From contig CABXKB010000001.1 in assembly GCA_902512755.1 (NCBI GenBank), positions 62,001 through 126,000 of the forward strand: DNA of 64,000 nt, given 5' to 3'. Numbering within the stretch: the stretch's first letter is position 1; each line of letters starts with the position of its first letter. The position numbers and the translations under genes are program-made. Below the pieces are notes generated by a model that was not told the origin of the DNA, did no database searches, and saw nothing but the letters and a program-made list of their open reading frames with translations. This stretch comes from an uncultured Bacteroidota bacterium (lineage in GTDB: Bacteria; Bacteroidota; Bacteroidia; Flavobacteriales; Flavobacteriaceae). Below are positions 27,704 through 35,209 of this stretch, piece after piece.

Positions 27704-28435
27704 ATGAAAAAATTATTTTTATTAAGCATTTTACTGCTAATTACAAATCTTGCTGGAGCTCAGGTCATACAAGCTAGAGTTTTAGATATTGAACCTATGA
27801 ATTTAGAAAAAATGAAATCAGCAGTTGCTGAAAAAACTAAATTATATAATTCAAAAGAGGGTTCTACAAGGTTTTCAACATTTGAAATTCTATCTGGGCC
27901 AAATGCAAATAATTTATGGAGAGTACAACACGGAGAAGAAATTGGTGATTTTGATTCATCTGTAAGTAAAGAAGAATTAGATTATTGGTGGAAAACAACT
28001 GGAAAGTTACACACACCTCTTGCAAATCGCTTTTGGTATTTAAATAAAGACGCAACATATATCCCCGATGGTTATAAAAGACTGAATCATAGAAGAGTAA
28101 TTATTTATAAGTTAATCCCAGGTAAAGAAAAAGATTTTTGGAGGTACAGAACCAGATTATCAGTTGCAATGAAACAAGCTGGATGGAAAAACAGAGTAGG
28201 TGTTATGTCGTGTATGTCGGGATGCAATGGTAGTTGGGTGATGGTTAGATATCATCATAAAGACTTAGCTTCAATGCAAGATGAAAATTCTAATATGTTT
28301 TCAAATGTCGTGGATAAATACAATGAGCTCTATGGTAAAGAGTCCTATGATGACGATTACTTGAATATCCAATTATCAGTGTCTGAAAATATTTCACACT
28401 TTCAAAAGCTATTACCAGAGTTAAGCTCAAGATAA
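27704..28435 (+). CDS. secreted protein with two ferredoxin-like (ABM/Dabb-type) halves, function unknown
   Basis: This 243-residue protein has a signal peptide (KKLFLLSILLLITNLAGAQ). The mature chain appears to be duplicated: residues about 21-90 (VIQARVLDIEP, then RFSTFEILSGPNANNLWRV) and about 128-195 (RRVIIYKLIPGKEKDFW, then NRVGVMSCMSGCNGSWVMV) share the layout strand-helix-strand with a hydrophobic strand after a Gly/Asn turn. This recalls dimeric alpha-beta barrel domains of antibiotic-biosynthesis-monooxygenase type, but catalytic residues cannot be assigned. It shares its upstream repeat and the ATAAATCAATTAAAATGAAA start region with the lipoprotein gene at 28554 and has its own terminator. 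Confidence 0.65.
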   Translation: MKKLFLLSILLLITNLAGAQVIQARVLDIEPMNLEKMKSAVAEKTKLYNSKEGSTRFSTFEILSGPNANNLWRVQHGEEIGDFDSSVSKEELDYWWKTTGKLHTPLANRFWYLNKDATYIPDGYKRLNHRRVIIYKLIPGKEKDFWRYRTRLSVAMKQAGWKNRVGVMSCMSGCNGSWVMVRYHHKDLASMQDENSNMFSNVVDKYNELYGKESYDDDYLNIQLSVSENISHFQKLLPELSSR

Positions 28436-28449
28436 ATAATTATTATAAG

Positions 28450-28472
28450 CCCTCCCAAGCGGAGGGTTTTTT
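28450..28472 (+). terminator. terminator of the gene at 27704
   Basis: CCCTCC at 28450-28455 pairs with GGAGGG at 28461-28466 around CAAGC, followed by six T residues. The 24 bases from GGAGGG onwards recur exactly at the second terminator (29388-29411). Confidence 0.85.
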
Positions 28473-28478
28473 ATTACA

Positions 28479-28516
28479 GTTCAGTAAGAAAAAAAAGGAG
28501 TAGAAATATTACAGAG
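28479..28516 (+). repeat. island repeat, copy C (degenerate, 38 bp)
   Basis: GTTCAGTAAGAAAAAAAAGG and on to ACAGAG aligns without gaps to copies A/B with about seven mismatches. It starts 6 bases after the T tract of the preceding terminator and leads into the promoter box at 28522. Confidence 0.7.
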
Positions 28517-28521
28517 TTCCT

Positions 28522-28529
28522 TATATTTG
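28522..28529 (+). promoter_or_regulatory. -7 box of the TPR lipoprotein gene
   Basis: TATATTTG is a perfect TAnnTTTG box 24 bases before the ATG at 28554. It directly follows repeat copy C. A TTG at consensus spacing is not present; the repeat occupies that position. Confidence 0.5.
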
Positions 28530-28553
28530 AACACTAAACATAAATCAATTAAA

Positions 28554-29354
28554 ATGAAAAAAATTCTTCTAATCTTATTTACAGGTCTAATGATATCGGC
28601 ATGTAATAATCCTCAAAAAACATCATCTAAGTTTTCAGCGCCAGGACCAGGAAAATACATTGAATGGTTTGGTAATAATGAAATGGCAAATGAATTTGCT
28701 ATGATTGGAATGAGACACTTTATGAATGCTGAACAAGAAAAAGCTTATGCTTTTTTCGAAACAGCTCTTTCTTACGATTCTTCAATGTTTGCTCCACATG
28801 TTTGCCTAGCGGAAATGTCTTTAGACGGTTCTGAAAAACAAGAATACCATATATCGCAAGCGAAAAAGAATGTTGCAGAAAATAATGAGACATCTAAGGT
28901 TTTTGTTTCAATTTTAGACCAGAAGCCTGATGGTTACTGGGGCTATTTTGATTCCTCAAATGCGCATGAACTTTGGAAAAAAATGCATGAGCTTGAACCA
29001 AAAGGAAACTTCATAAAACAATTCTATGCGTGGACTATGAAAGATAAAGAACAAAGTATCGCAACTATTAATAAGTTTATAGCTAACGCAAAAACAAATA
29101 ATGAGTCTTATGAAAATCTACTTAACCTTTTGGGGTACAAATTGATGTCAAAAGGTGATATGGAAGGTGCTGAAAAAGTATTTTTAGACTATATTAAAGC
29201 CTACCCTGACGGATATAATGCATATGACTCAATGGGAGAATACTATTTAAAAAATGAAATGAATGAACCTGCAAAAGAGATGTACATGAAAGCTCTTGAA
29301 AAATATCAGTTTGCAAATAATGCGCGCAACGTAATTTCAAAAATGAGGGAATAA
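28554..29354 (+). CDS. TPR-containing lipoprotein
   Basis: This 266-residue lipoprotein starts at ATG 28554 (an upstream in-frame TTG at 28527 would ruin the signal peptide). The signal LLILFTGLMISAC gives a lipobox Cys at about 18. Tetratricopeptide-like helix pairs are seen at about residues 60-95 (EQEKAYAFFETALSYDSSMF) and clearly at the C-terminus (GDMEGAEKVFLDYIKAYPDG, then EMNEPAKEMYMKALEKYQ). TPR lipoproteins usually bind other proteins at the envelope. It is flanked by repeat copy C and a terminator nearly identical to that of the previous gene. Confidence 0.75.
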   Translation: MKKILLILFTGLMISACNNPQKTSSKFSAPGPGKYIEWFGNNEMANEFAMIGMRHFMNAEQEKAYAFFETALSYDSSMFAPHVCLAEMSLDGSEKQEYHISQAKKNVAENNETSKVFVSILDQKPDGYWGYFDSSNAHELWKKMHELEPKGNFIKQFYAWTMKDKEQSIATINKFIANAKTNNESYENLLNLLGYKLMSKGDMEGAEKVFLDYIKAYPDGYNAYDSMGEYYLKNEMNEPAKEMYMKALEKYQFANNARNVISKMRE

Positions 29355-29373
29355 TAAGAACAAATAATTATAT

Positions 29374-29399
29374 AAACCCTCCACTTGGGAGGGTTTTTT
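29374..29399 (+). terminator. terminator of the TPR lipoprotein gene
   Basis: AAACCCTCC at 29374-29382 pairs with GGAGGGTTT at 29388-29396 around ACTTG and continues in T residues. The sequence from GGAGGG to TTCAG (29388-29411) is identical to that behind the preceding gene. Confidence 0.85.
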
Positions 29400-29411
29400 A
29401 TTACAGTTCAG

Positions 29412-29614
29412 AAACTTCTAATTTTCTTAAATAAGTCAACCCTATATTCTTTGAGTTAGAGCACCTTTAACTCATTGATTTTATAGACTTTAACACCTGT
29501 TGCTATACCCACTTTTGTTAGGGGTTGTTTTCAGCCCTACAAGTATAACCCTCTGTCTCTTGATGTCTTAAAAAAACTAAGAATATGCCGATGATTTAGT
29601 AGTAACTTAATCTT
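29412..29614. other. intergenic stretch without recognisable gene
   Basis: All frames on both strands are broken by stops within about 25 codons. A short minus-strand frame reads GLKTTPNKSGYSNRC-like sequence without a start. Nothing can be assigned. It lies between the second terminator and the lipoprotein relic. Confidence 0.4.
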
Positions 29615-29782
29615 TTACGGTCTTGTATTGATAAATTCAGTTACGGTGCTTCCTTCTTTATAGGTCCCTTGTGAAGGAAAAAGATCACCTCCCTCTGGTG
29701 GATTAGACCTAACATCTACAACAAACTTTTTAGTGCAGCTAGAGAGTGAAATAATGAAAATTAAAAGAAATAGTTTTTTGAT
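29615..29782 (-). pseudogene. short lipoprotein relic or non-ATG gene (InlB-B-repeat-like start)
   Basis: On the minus strand, ATC AAA AAA CTA begins a perfect lipoprotein signal: IKKLFLLIFIISLSSC, with the lipobox LSSC. The mature part, FVVDVRPNPPEGGDLFPSQG and then TYKEGSTVTEF, resembles the opening of divergent InlB B-repeat domains, which are normally followed by more repeats; here a TAA stops the chain at 55 residues. No ATG, GTG or TTG is in frame at the right place, so either ATC is used or an ATG has mutated. Repeat copy D lies about 120 bases upstream in the same direction. Confidence 0.55.
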
Positions 29783-29903
29783 AGTATTGGTAAATAGTTG
29801 AGTAAATGTATGAATTTTGCAGATATTGTAAATTCCAACAGTATCTAAAAGAGGTGTAAAATGTGTTACATTGAAGCGTTGATTCTACTAATGTTATAAA
29901 ACT

Positions 29904-29945
29904 CTACAATATCTCTACTCCGTGTTTCTTCCTGAACTTAATGAA
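29904..29945 (-). repeat. island repeat, copy D (inverted, 42 bp)
   Basis: Read on the minus strand this matches copy A from TTCATTAAGTTCAGG to GATATTGTAG, apart from a two-base deletion in the A run. It points towards the lipoprotein relic at 29782, as copies B and C point to their genes. Confidence 0.85.
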
Positions 29946-30040
29946 AAGAGTTTGCGATAATTTAAATGCAGTAAATATGCAGTAAGCTATTACTTGTTGA
30001 ATTCATATTTTACTATACTTTTAATTTTTAAAAAACATAA

Positions 30041-30772
30041 ATGAAATCCTTTTACTTTATCGCTGTAATTTTTCTGTTATATATTAATATTTCGAAAGCT
30101 CAATGGCAGTATCGAACTGATGACAAACAGAATGAGATTATATCCGTCAATGATAAAAACAATAATTCATCCTTTTTGATAGAAAGAAAAAAAAATGGTA
30201 AAATTAATTTTTACATAAAAGGTGTTGGTGAAAGTGAATGTAAAATACAATCCATTGAGTTTAGATTTGATGGAATAAAAGATGTCTTGTTATTCAAGGT
30301 TGAAAAATCAGAAGAGAAAAAATTAAAAATTTTATATGACGACATAAATGGTTTAGGTTATTTAAAGTCTTTTTCAAAATTGGTAAAGGAAAGGAATTTC
30401 ATATATTCTCAATTTATCAATGTTTGTGGTATTAGCATTAATAAAAGATATAGTCTTAAAGGCTCTTCAAATGCCATAAATAAAATAAATTTGATACCAT
30501 TTCTAAATAAAACAATTAAAATTACAGAAGCCAAAATGGCTAAAATTAAATTTATTGAAAAGTCAATACCAAGATTAGAAACAAAAAATTTTCCTACTCA
30601 TAGATTAAGAGATATAAATCCATTGGATATTACCGAGGTTTATTGGAAATCATATCAAAATGACAAATATCATATTAAAATAAAACTTAAACTTAATGGT
30701 GAAAAAAGCAGAGAGCTATTTGGAAAATTCAAATTGTTTAAGCAAATTGATAAGATTAAATCAAGGTATTAA
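30041..30772 (+). CDS. secreted protein of unknown function
   Basis: This 243-residue protein has a signal peptide (KSFYFIAVIFLLYINISKAQ), so it is exported. The mature chain is Lys-rich, with strand-like sections such as SSFLIERKKNGKINFYIKGV and YHIKIKLKLNGEKSRELFGK. No known motif was recognised. One cysteine pair (about residues 67 and 129) could form a disulphide. It belongs to the accessory stretch after tRNA-His and is followed by two degenerate signal-peptide fragments. The low complexity and AT-rich codons fit a fast-evolving orphan. Confidence 0.6.
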   Translation: MKSFYFIAVIFLLYINISKAQWQYRTDDKQNEIISVNDKNNNSSFLIERKKNGKINFYIKGVGESECKIQSIEFRFDGIKDVLLFKVEKSEEKKLKILYDDINGLGYLKSFSKLVKERNFIYSQFINVCGISINKRYSLKGSSNAINKINLIPFLNKTIKITEAKMAKIKFIEKSIPRLETKNFPTHRLRDINPLDITEVYWKSYQNDKYHIKIKLKLNGEKSRELFGKFKLFKQIDKIKSRY

Positions 30773-30790
30773 TCAAGAGGACAATTAAGG

Positions 30791-30841
30791 ATGAATAAAA
30801 ACACTTTTTTTAAAACATTATTATTCATTAATTTTTTATAG
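30791..30841 (+). pseudogene. signal-peptide stub 1
   Basis: ATG opens a 16-codon frame, MNKNTFFKTLLFINFL, that looks like the start of an exported protein and then meets TAG. It begins 18 bases after the preceding gene's stop. It is probably a gene remnant, though a short leader peptide cannot be excluded. Confidence 0.35.
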
Positions 30842-30870
30842 TCTCACCAGAATTTAACGTTTATAAAATA

Positions 30871-30948
30871 ATTAAAATTCTAACACTCCTATTTCTTCAA
30901 ATTATATTAATTCCCTTATTATCATTTTCCCAAGAACTTTTTTACTAG
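30871..30948 (+). pseudogene. signal-peptide stub 2, without ATG
   Basis: From ATT the frame reads IKILTLLFLQIILIPLLSFS then QELFY and TAG. This is a good Sec signal peptide with a cleavage-like SFSQE, cut off after five mature residues. ATT stands where ATG would be expected. From here to 31255 the DNA is extremely AT-rich and holds no gene that can be recognised. Confidence 0.35.
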
Positions 30949-31255
30949 TTCATAATTTTAGATCGAAGGGAGGTTAAAAACAAAAACAGTGTAAATATTT
31001 AAAAATTATCTAAATAGGTTGCTTCATAGATATAGTTAATTTTTGATTTTCTTTTTGTAATTTCTTATTTCCCGGTTGAGTACAGCTTTATAATATAACT
31101 ATTAAGATAATTTTTTTTATTATAATTAACTTATAATCAATATGTTAACATACACTAATAAGTGAATTAACTTATTTATAAACATAAGTATATTATTAAA
31201 TAATAAGTTTTTAAAATTTTTAATATTATTCTTATTTAGATTTAATAAAAACAAT

Positions 31256-31263
31256 TAAATTTG
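31256..31263 (+). promoter_or_regulatory. -7 box upstream of the gene at 31282
   Basis: TAAATTTG fits TAnnTTTG and stands 18 bases before the ATG. A TTG at the expected distance is lacking. Confidence 0.4.
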
Positions 31264-31281
31264 AATTTAAAATAAATATCT

Positions 31282-31629
31282 ATGGGAGAAGATGTTATAC
31301 GAAAAAATAAATTTGGACAATTATCATATTGCAAAGATTGCGGTTTATTTCATTTAACATTTTCAAATATATTAATCGAATTGTCAGAAATAGAGTTAAG
31401 GGCATTTCATATAGTTGTTAAAGAAATAGATATTGAGTATTGGAATAATAATTCAATTAATCAAAATTGCATAAGAATCTTCCCAATAAATACTAGTCAA
31501 AAAAATTTAGTTTTAGTTTTTGATTATCATGAGCTTGAAGCTCTAAGAGAGTTGGTAATGGTATCTAACATTAAAAGAAAAGAGTTTATTTCTTTCTCTG
31601 ACATAGATTATGACATTAATTTGAATTAA
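31282..31629 (+). CDS. small cytoplasmic protein, DUF6686-like
   Basis: This 115-residue protein without signal peptide or membrane segment starts with a GQLSYCKDCGLFHLTFSN section (about 12-29), in which two Cys and one His could bind a metal. It continues with LSEIELRAFHIVVKEID and ends in ELEALRELVMVS. The arrangement resembles small Bacteroidota proteins of the DUF6686 type (Cys-x-x-Cys-x-x-x-His followed by a helix), but I give this from memory of the pattern only. It stands alone between the AT-rich stretch and the DUF4249/TonB receptor locus. Confidence 0.5.
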   Translation: MGEDVIRKNKFGQLSYCKDCGLFHLTFSNILIELSEIELRAFHIVVKEIDIEYWNNNSINQNCIRIFPINTSQKNLVLVFDYHELEALRELVMVSNIKRKEFISFSDIDYDINLN

Positions 31630-31888
31630 ATAACTCCCTTAACGTTTTTAAAGATATGAAAGCTTTATAGGGTCTTTCTCTATTTATGTAAAAAAGAATA
31701 TTTTGTTTAAATCACTACTTTCTTTGATATTTATTCTCTCTAAAACTTCCTTATTTACAGAAACGTAATTTTTTTTACGTTTTTATTATATTATTGATCT
31801 AAAGTGTAAATTTTATATTTACTTTTAATTTGCTGTTTTAAAAGAAACTTTTTTTATAGCATTTCATAAATCAATTTGTTTTTTAAGC

Positions 31889-31909
31889 CGCCTATTAGGC
31901 GATTTTTTT
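31889..31909 (+). terminator. hairpin with T tract before the DUF4249 gene
   Basis: CGCCT at 31889-31893 pairs with AGGCG at 31897-31901, followed by ATTTTTTT. It works in the plus direction only, about 260 bases after the small DUF6686-like gene, in an otherwise empty stretch. Confidence 0.6.
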
Positions 31910-31920
31910 GTAAAATCGAT

Positions 31921-32739
31921 TTATTTAACTGTATAAAGTATTTCAGAAACTTCTGAGACTCGAAAATATCCTAATGGACTATTCTCTGGAAAGGAGAGGT
32001 TTACTATATTTCCATTTAGATTAGAATCAATCGTTTGAAAAGGACCACCTTGTTCTGTATTTTGAGAAATGAGAAGGTACCAAAATTGGTAGGCTGTTTT
32101 AGATAAGCTATATTGTCTTATTCTTACACTATCATTTTTTTCTAAACTAGAGTTTAATAATACTCCATAATATTCTGATCCATTTGAAAAATCATCACGA
32201 TAAACGTTGTATTCTGGTGAAAAACGATCACTTGTAAATTCAAAATAACTATAATTATCTTCTTCTTCTTCCACATCAATACTGTATGCTTCTATTTGGG
32301 TATTAATATTTCCAAAAAACGCAATACTATCTTGTTTAATTTTATAAATTGATGCAACAGGATTTAATACCTCAGTACCAGAATAAACTTGATCTTCAAA
32401 AAGAATTTCTAGAGTAAATTCACTGCCCAAATTAAATGGTATAGTATCTAGAGGGTTATATATTCCACTATTTTCCATTTCCATAAATTTATAAATTTTG
32501 TCATCTTCATCTCTTATATGTACTTGTGCACCATTTGCTGGAATTCTTAGGTTTTGAAAAAAAGGAGTGGTTTTGGAAAGTTTAATAAGTTGCTCAGTTT
32601 GACCATTTTCTTTTATCCAATTCAAATATCCCTCAATCACCAAACGATCATCTGAATAATTTAAATCTAAATCAATTACCTTTTCACATGCAATAAATAT
32701 GGATATCAATATTATAAAAAGGGTGTTTTTTCTATACAT
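31921..32739 (-). CDS. DUF4249 lipoprotein, partner of TonB receptor
   Basis: This 272-residue lipoprotein has a signal TLFIILISIFIAC with lipobox Cys at about 17. The N-terminal KVIDLDLNYSDDRLVIEGYL is typical of DUF4249 proteins, which in Bacteroidota are found directly after TonB-dependent receptors and are thought to be surface-exposed partners. The remainder is beta-rich. Only 2 bases separate it from the receptor gene upstream. The substrate of the pair is unknown; no SusD-like features are present. Confidence 0.8.
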   Translation of the reverse strand: MYRKNTLFIILISIFIACEKVIDLDLNYSDDRLVIEGYLNWIKENGQTEQLIKLSKTTPFFQNLRIPANGAQVHIRDEDDKIYKFMEMENSGIYNPLDTIPFNLGSEFTLEILFEDQVYSGTEVLNPVASIYKIKQDSIAFFGNINTQIEAYSIDVEEEEDNYSYFEFTSDRFSPEYNVYRDDFSNGSEYYGVLLNSSLEKNDSVRIRQYSLSKTAYQFWYLLISQNTEQGGPFQTIDSNLNGNIVNLSFPENSPLGYFRVSEVSEILYTVK

Positions 32740-32741
32740 AA

Positions 32742-35168
32742 TTAAAATTTAAAATTATAAGTTACAGAAGGAATAATTCCAAATATGGATAAACGAATGG
32801 CTTCAGTTTGTCTGGTTTCCCAATTTCTTTGGAAACGAATATTTGCTGCATTTTGCCTATTGTAAGCATTAAATATGCTAAAAACCCATTGGCCAGAAAA
32901 TGCTTTTTCTTTTCGATTATGGTTATAAATGGCTGAAAGGTCTAGACGATGGTAATTTGGTAGTCTACTGCTATTTCTATTTTCGTAATTCGGTATTGAA
33001 AAGATCATAAACTCGTATTGTGCTTCAGGGTAGGTGACGGGTTGTCCTGTTTGGAATAAAAAATTAGCATTAAAATCCCATTTCTTATTAAGTTTAAAAT
33101 TTGAAGTAATTGATATATCATGAGTTTTATCAAAAGGGGTAAAGTACCAATTCCCCATATTTATACCAACTTCTGAGGAAGATCTACCTGGCGTTCTTTG
33201 TTCAGATCTAGATAAAGTGTAAGAAACCCATCCTGTCAATTTTCCTTCGTTTTTTCTAATCAAAAGCTCTAACCCTTTAGCTTTTGCTTCACCATTCAAT
33301 AAAACTTGTTCTATGGCATTATTTGCAATTAATTCAGCTCCATCAATGTAGTCCAATCTATTTTGAATTGATTTATGAAAAACTTCAAATTCAAGATTAT
33401 ATTTATTAGAGTTAAATGTTTTAAAATAGCCTATTGCAAATTGATCTAGTATTTGTGGATCTATAAACTTTCCACTCGGTGCCCAGATATCGATTGGTGT
33501 AGGGGAGTTAGTATTAGAAATCAAATGCAGGTATTGAACCATACGATTGTAACTCGCCTTGAAAGACTGGTAGGGTTTGTTTTGATATGCCAAAGCGACA
33601 CGAGGTTCAAAGTAGAAAAAGTTTTTTAATACAGTACCTTTTTCATAGTCTATTTCACCTGTAGGTTCTGCCCCTTGATAAAGTTTTAATGCCGAGTTAT
33701 ATAATATTGGATTGTCATTGGCATAGGTGTTTAGCTTTTGTCCCAGACGAATAAAATTACTTAGTCTTCCTCCTAACTGAAGACTTGTCTTAGAACTCAA
33801 TTGATAATTAATACCAGTATAAAGAGAGCTTTCTAGGGCGTATTTATCAGTCAATTTATTTGTTTGAATTTGAGATTCCTCTTTTGTTGGTTCAATTAAA
33901 CCTGGATCAAACTTATAGTAGATACTATTTAGCCCGTATTCCAATTTTATTTTTTCGGATAAATAGTGCTTAAAATCGTATTTCAAATTAAAATTTACGA
34001 TACTTGAATTCCATTCAAAATCAGCAAAGCTAAAATCTAGTCTGTAATCGTAATCTGAATATATAAGAGATAAATTTGAAAACAATTGATTTGAGAATAG
34101 ATGATTCCAGCGAAAATTTGCGACAGAATTACCATAGGCATTATTGAATAAGTTTGAGATATCAAATACATCTCTTCCAAAATACCCTGAAAGAAAAAGA
34201 TTATTTGTATTATTAAGTGTATAGCTAAGTTTGGTGTTTAAATCATAGAAATATGCCTTGTTGTCTTTTACACTTTCTATTAATGGTAAAAACAGATGCA
34301 CATAGCTGCTTCTTCCGCCTATAAGAAATGATCCTTTTTCTTTCTTTAGAGGCCCTTCAAGCAACAAACGGCTAGAAATTAAACCTACCCCACCTTGAGC
34401 ACTAAAATCATTGCTATTTCCATCTTTTTGATAAATATTTAATACAGAGGAGACCCGACCACCATAATTAGCAGGAATGCCTCCTTTATAAAGTTTAATG
34501 TCTTTTATTGCATCAGGATTGAATACAGAGAAAAATCCAAAAAGATGTGAAGAATTAAAAATAATAGCCTCATCAAGTAAGATTAAGTTTTGATCAGCTG
34601 CACCTCCTCTAACATTAAATCCAGATGCCCCCTCACCACCATTTGTAACTCCTGGAAGAAGAGTAATTGACTTGATTATATCAACCTCTCCAAGAGCTGC
34701 TGGTATTTTTTTAATGGTTTTAATAGCCAATGAATTCACACTCATTTGAGGACTTTTAAGGTTCAGTCGTTCAATATTATCATTTACTATGACCTCATCT
34801 AATTGATCAACCTCTGGAATAAGTTTTATGTTGTATGTTAGATCTTCAGTCAAACTTATTTTCTCCAACAAACTTTTAAACCCTAAATAGCTAATTAATA
34901 GTTTTTGTTCACCTTTTGGAATACTAATAGAATAAAATCCATATTCGTTTGTTGAAGCGCCAAGGTTCAAATCGGGTAACAAAACGTTGACGCCAATCAG
35001 AGTTTCGTTATTTTCAATATCTGAGATATATCCACTAAGGGTGATCTTTTCTTGGCTATATATAATTGAGGTTTTAAAACAAACAACTGTCAATAATAAG
35101 TAAGTATAAAGCCCCCAATTATTAAATGGTTTGATTAGTTTCAGATTCATAGATTTTTTTAAATACAA
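32742..35168 (-). CDS. TonB-dependent receptor with carboxypeptidase-regulatory-like domain
   Basis: This 808-residue outer-membrane receptor has an N-terminal signal (LLLTVVCFKTSIIYSQ), a beta-sandwich CarboxypepD_reg-like domain at about residues 40-120 (LSGYISDIENNETLIGVNVL), a plug domain at about 130-245 with LPGVTNGGEGASGFNVRGG, and a beta-barrel ending in VTYNFKF. The ligand is not known. It is paired with the DUF4249 lipoprotein. The ATG at 35168 or 35150 could be the start; both leave a usable signal. Confidence 0.9.
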   Translation of the reverse strand: MYLKKSMNLKLIKPFNNWGLYTYLLLTVVCFKTSIIYSQEKITLSGYISDIENNETLIGVNVLLPDLNLGASTNEYGFYSISIPKGEQKLLISYLGFKSLLEKISLTEDLTYNIKLIPEVDQLDEVIVNDNIERLNLKSPQMSVNSLAIKTIKKIPAALGEVDIIKSITLLPGVTNGGEGASGFNVRGGAADQNLILLDEAIIFNSSHLFGFFSVFNPDAIKDIKLYKGGIPANYGGRVSSVLNIYQKDGNSNDFSAQGGVGLISSRLLLEGPLKKEKGSFLIGGRSSYVHLFLPLIESVKDNKAYFYDLNTKLSYTLNNTNNLFLSGYFGRDVFDISNLFNNAYGNSVANFRWNHLFSNQLFSNLSLIYSDYDYRLDFSFADFEWNSSIVNFNLKYDFKHYLSEKIKLEYGLNSIYYKFDPGLIEPTKEESQIQTNKLTDKYALESSLYTGINYQLSSKTSLQLGGRLSNFIRLGQKLNTYANDNPILYNSALKLYQGAEPTGEIDYEKGTVLKNFFYFEPRVALAYQNKPYQSFKASYNRMVQYLHLISNTNSPTPIDIWAPSGKFIDPQILDQFAIGYFKTFNSNKYNLEFEVFHKSIQNRLDYIDGAELIANNAIEQVLLNGEAKAKGLELLIRKNEGKLTGWVSYTLSRSEQRTPGRSSSEVGINMGNWYFTPFDKTHDISITSNFKLNKKWDFNANFLFQTGQPVTYPEAQYEFMIFSIPNYENRNSSRLPNYHRLDLSAIYNHNRKEKAFSGQWVFSIFNAYNRQNAANIRFQRNWETRQTEAIRLSIFGIIPSVTYNFKF

Positions 35169-35209
35169 ATATTCATTTGGCTTTTACTTAATTATAAAAA
35201 ATTAGATTA

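Noticed and set aside
29412-29614. Possible gene or tRNA-like sequence after the TPR lipoprotein
   Set aside because: Stops in every frame and no cloverleaf could be built.
26766-29945. CRISPR array or integron attC sites as explanation for the repeats
   Set aside because: Copies are hundreds of bases apart, separated by genes and in mixed orientation; no regular spacers and no paired attC core sites are present.
26535-31900. Integrative element with integrase or transposase next to tRNA-His
   Set aside because: The region looks accessory, but no recombinase, plasmid, phage or conjugation gene and no second attachment site were found, so no mobile element is annotated.
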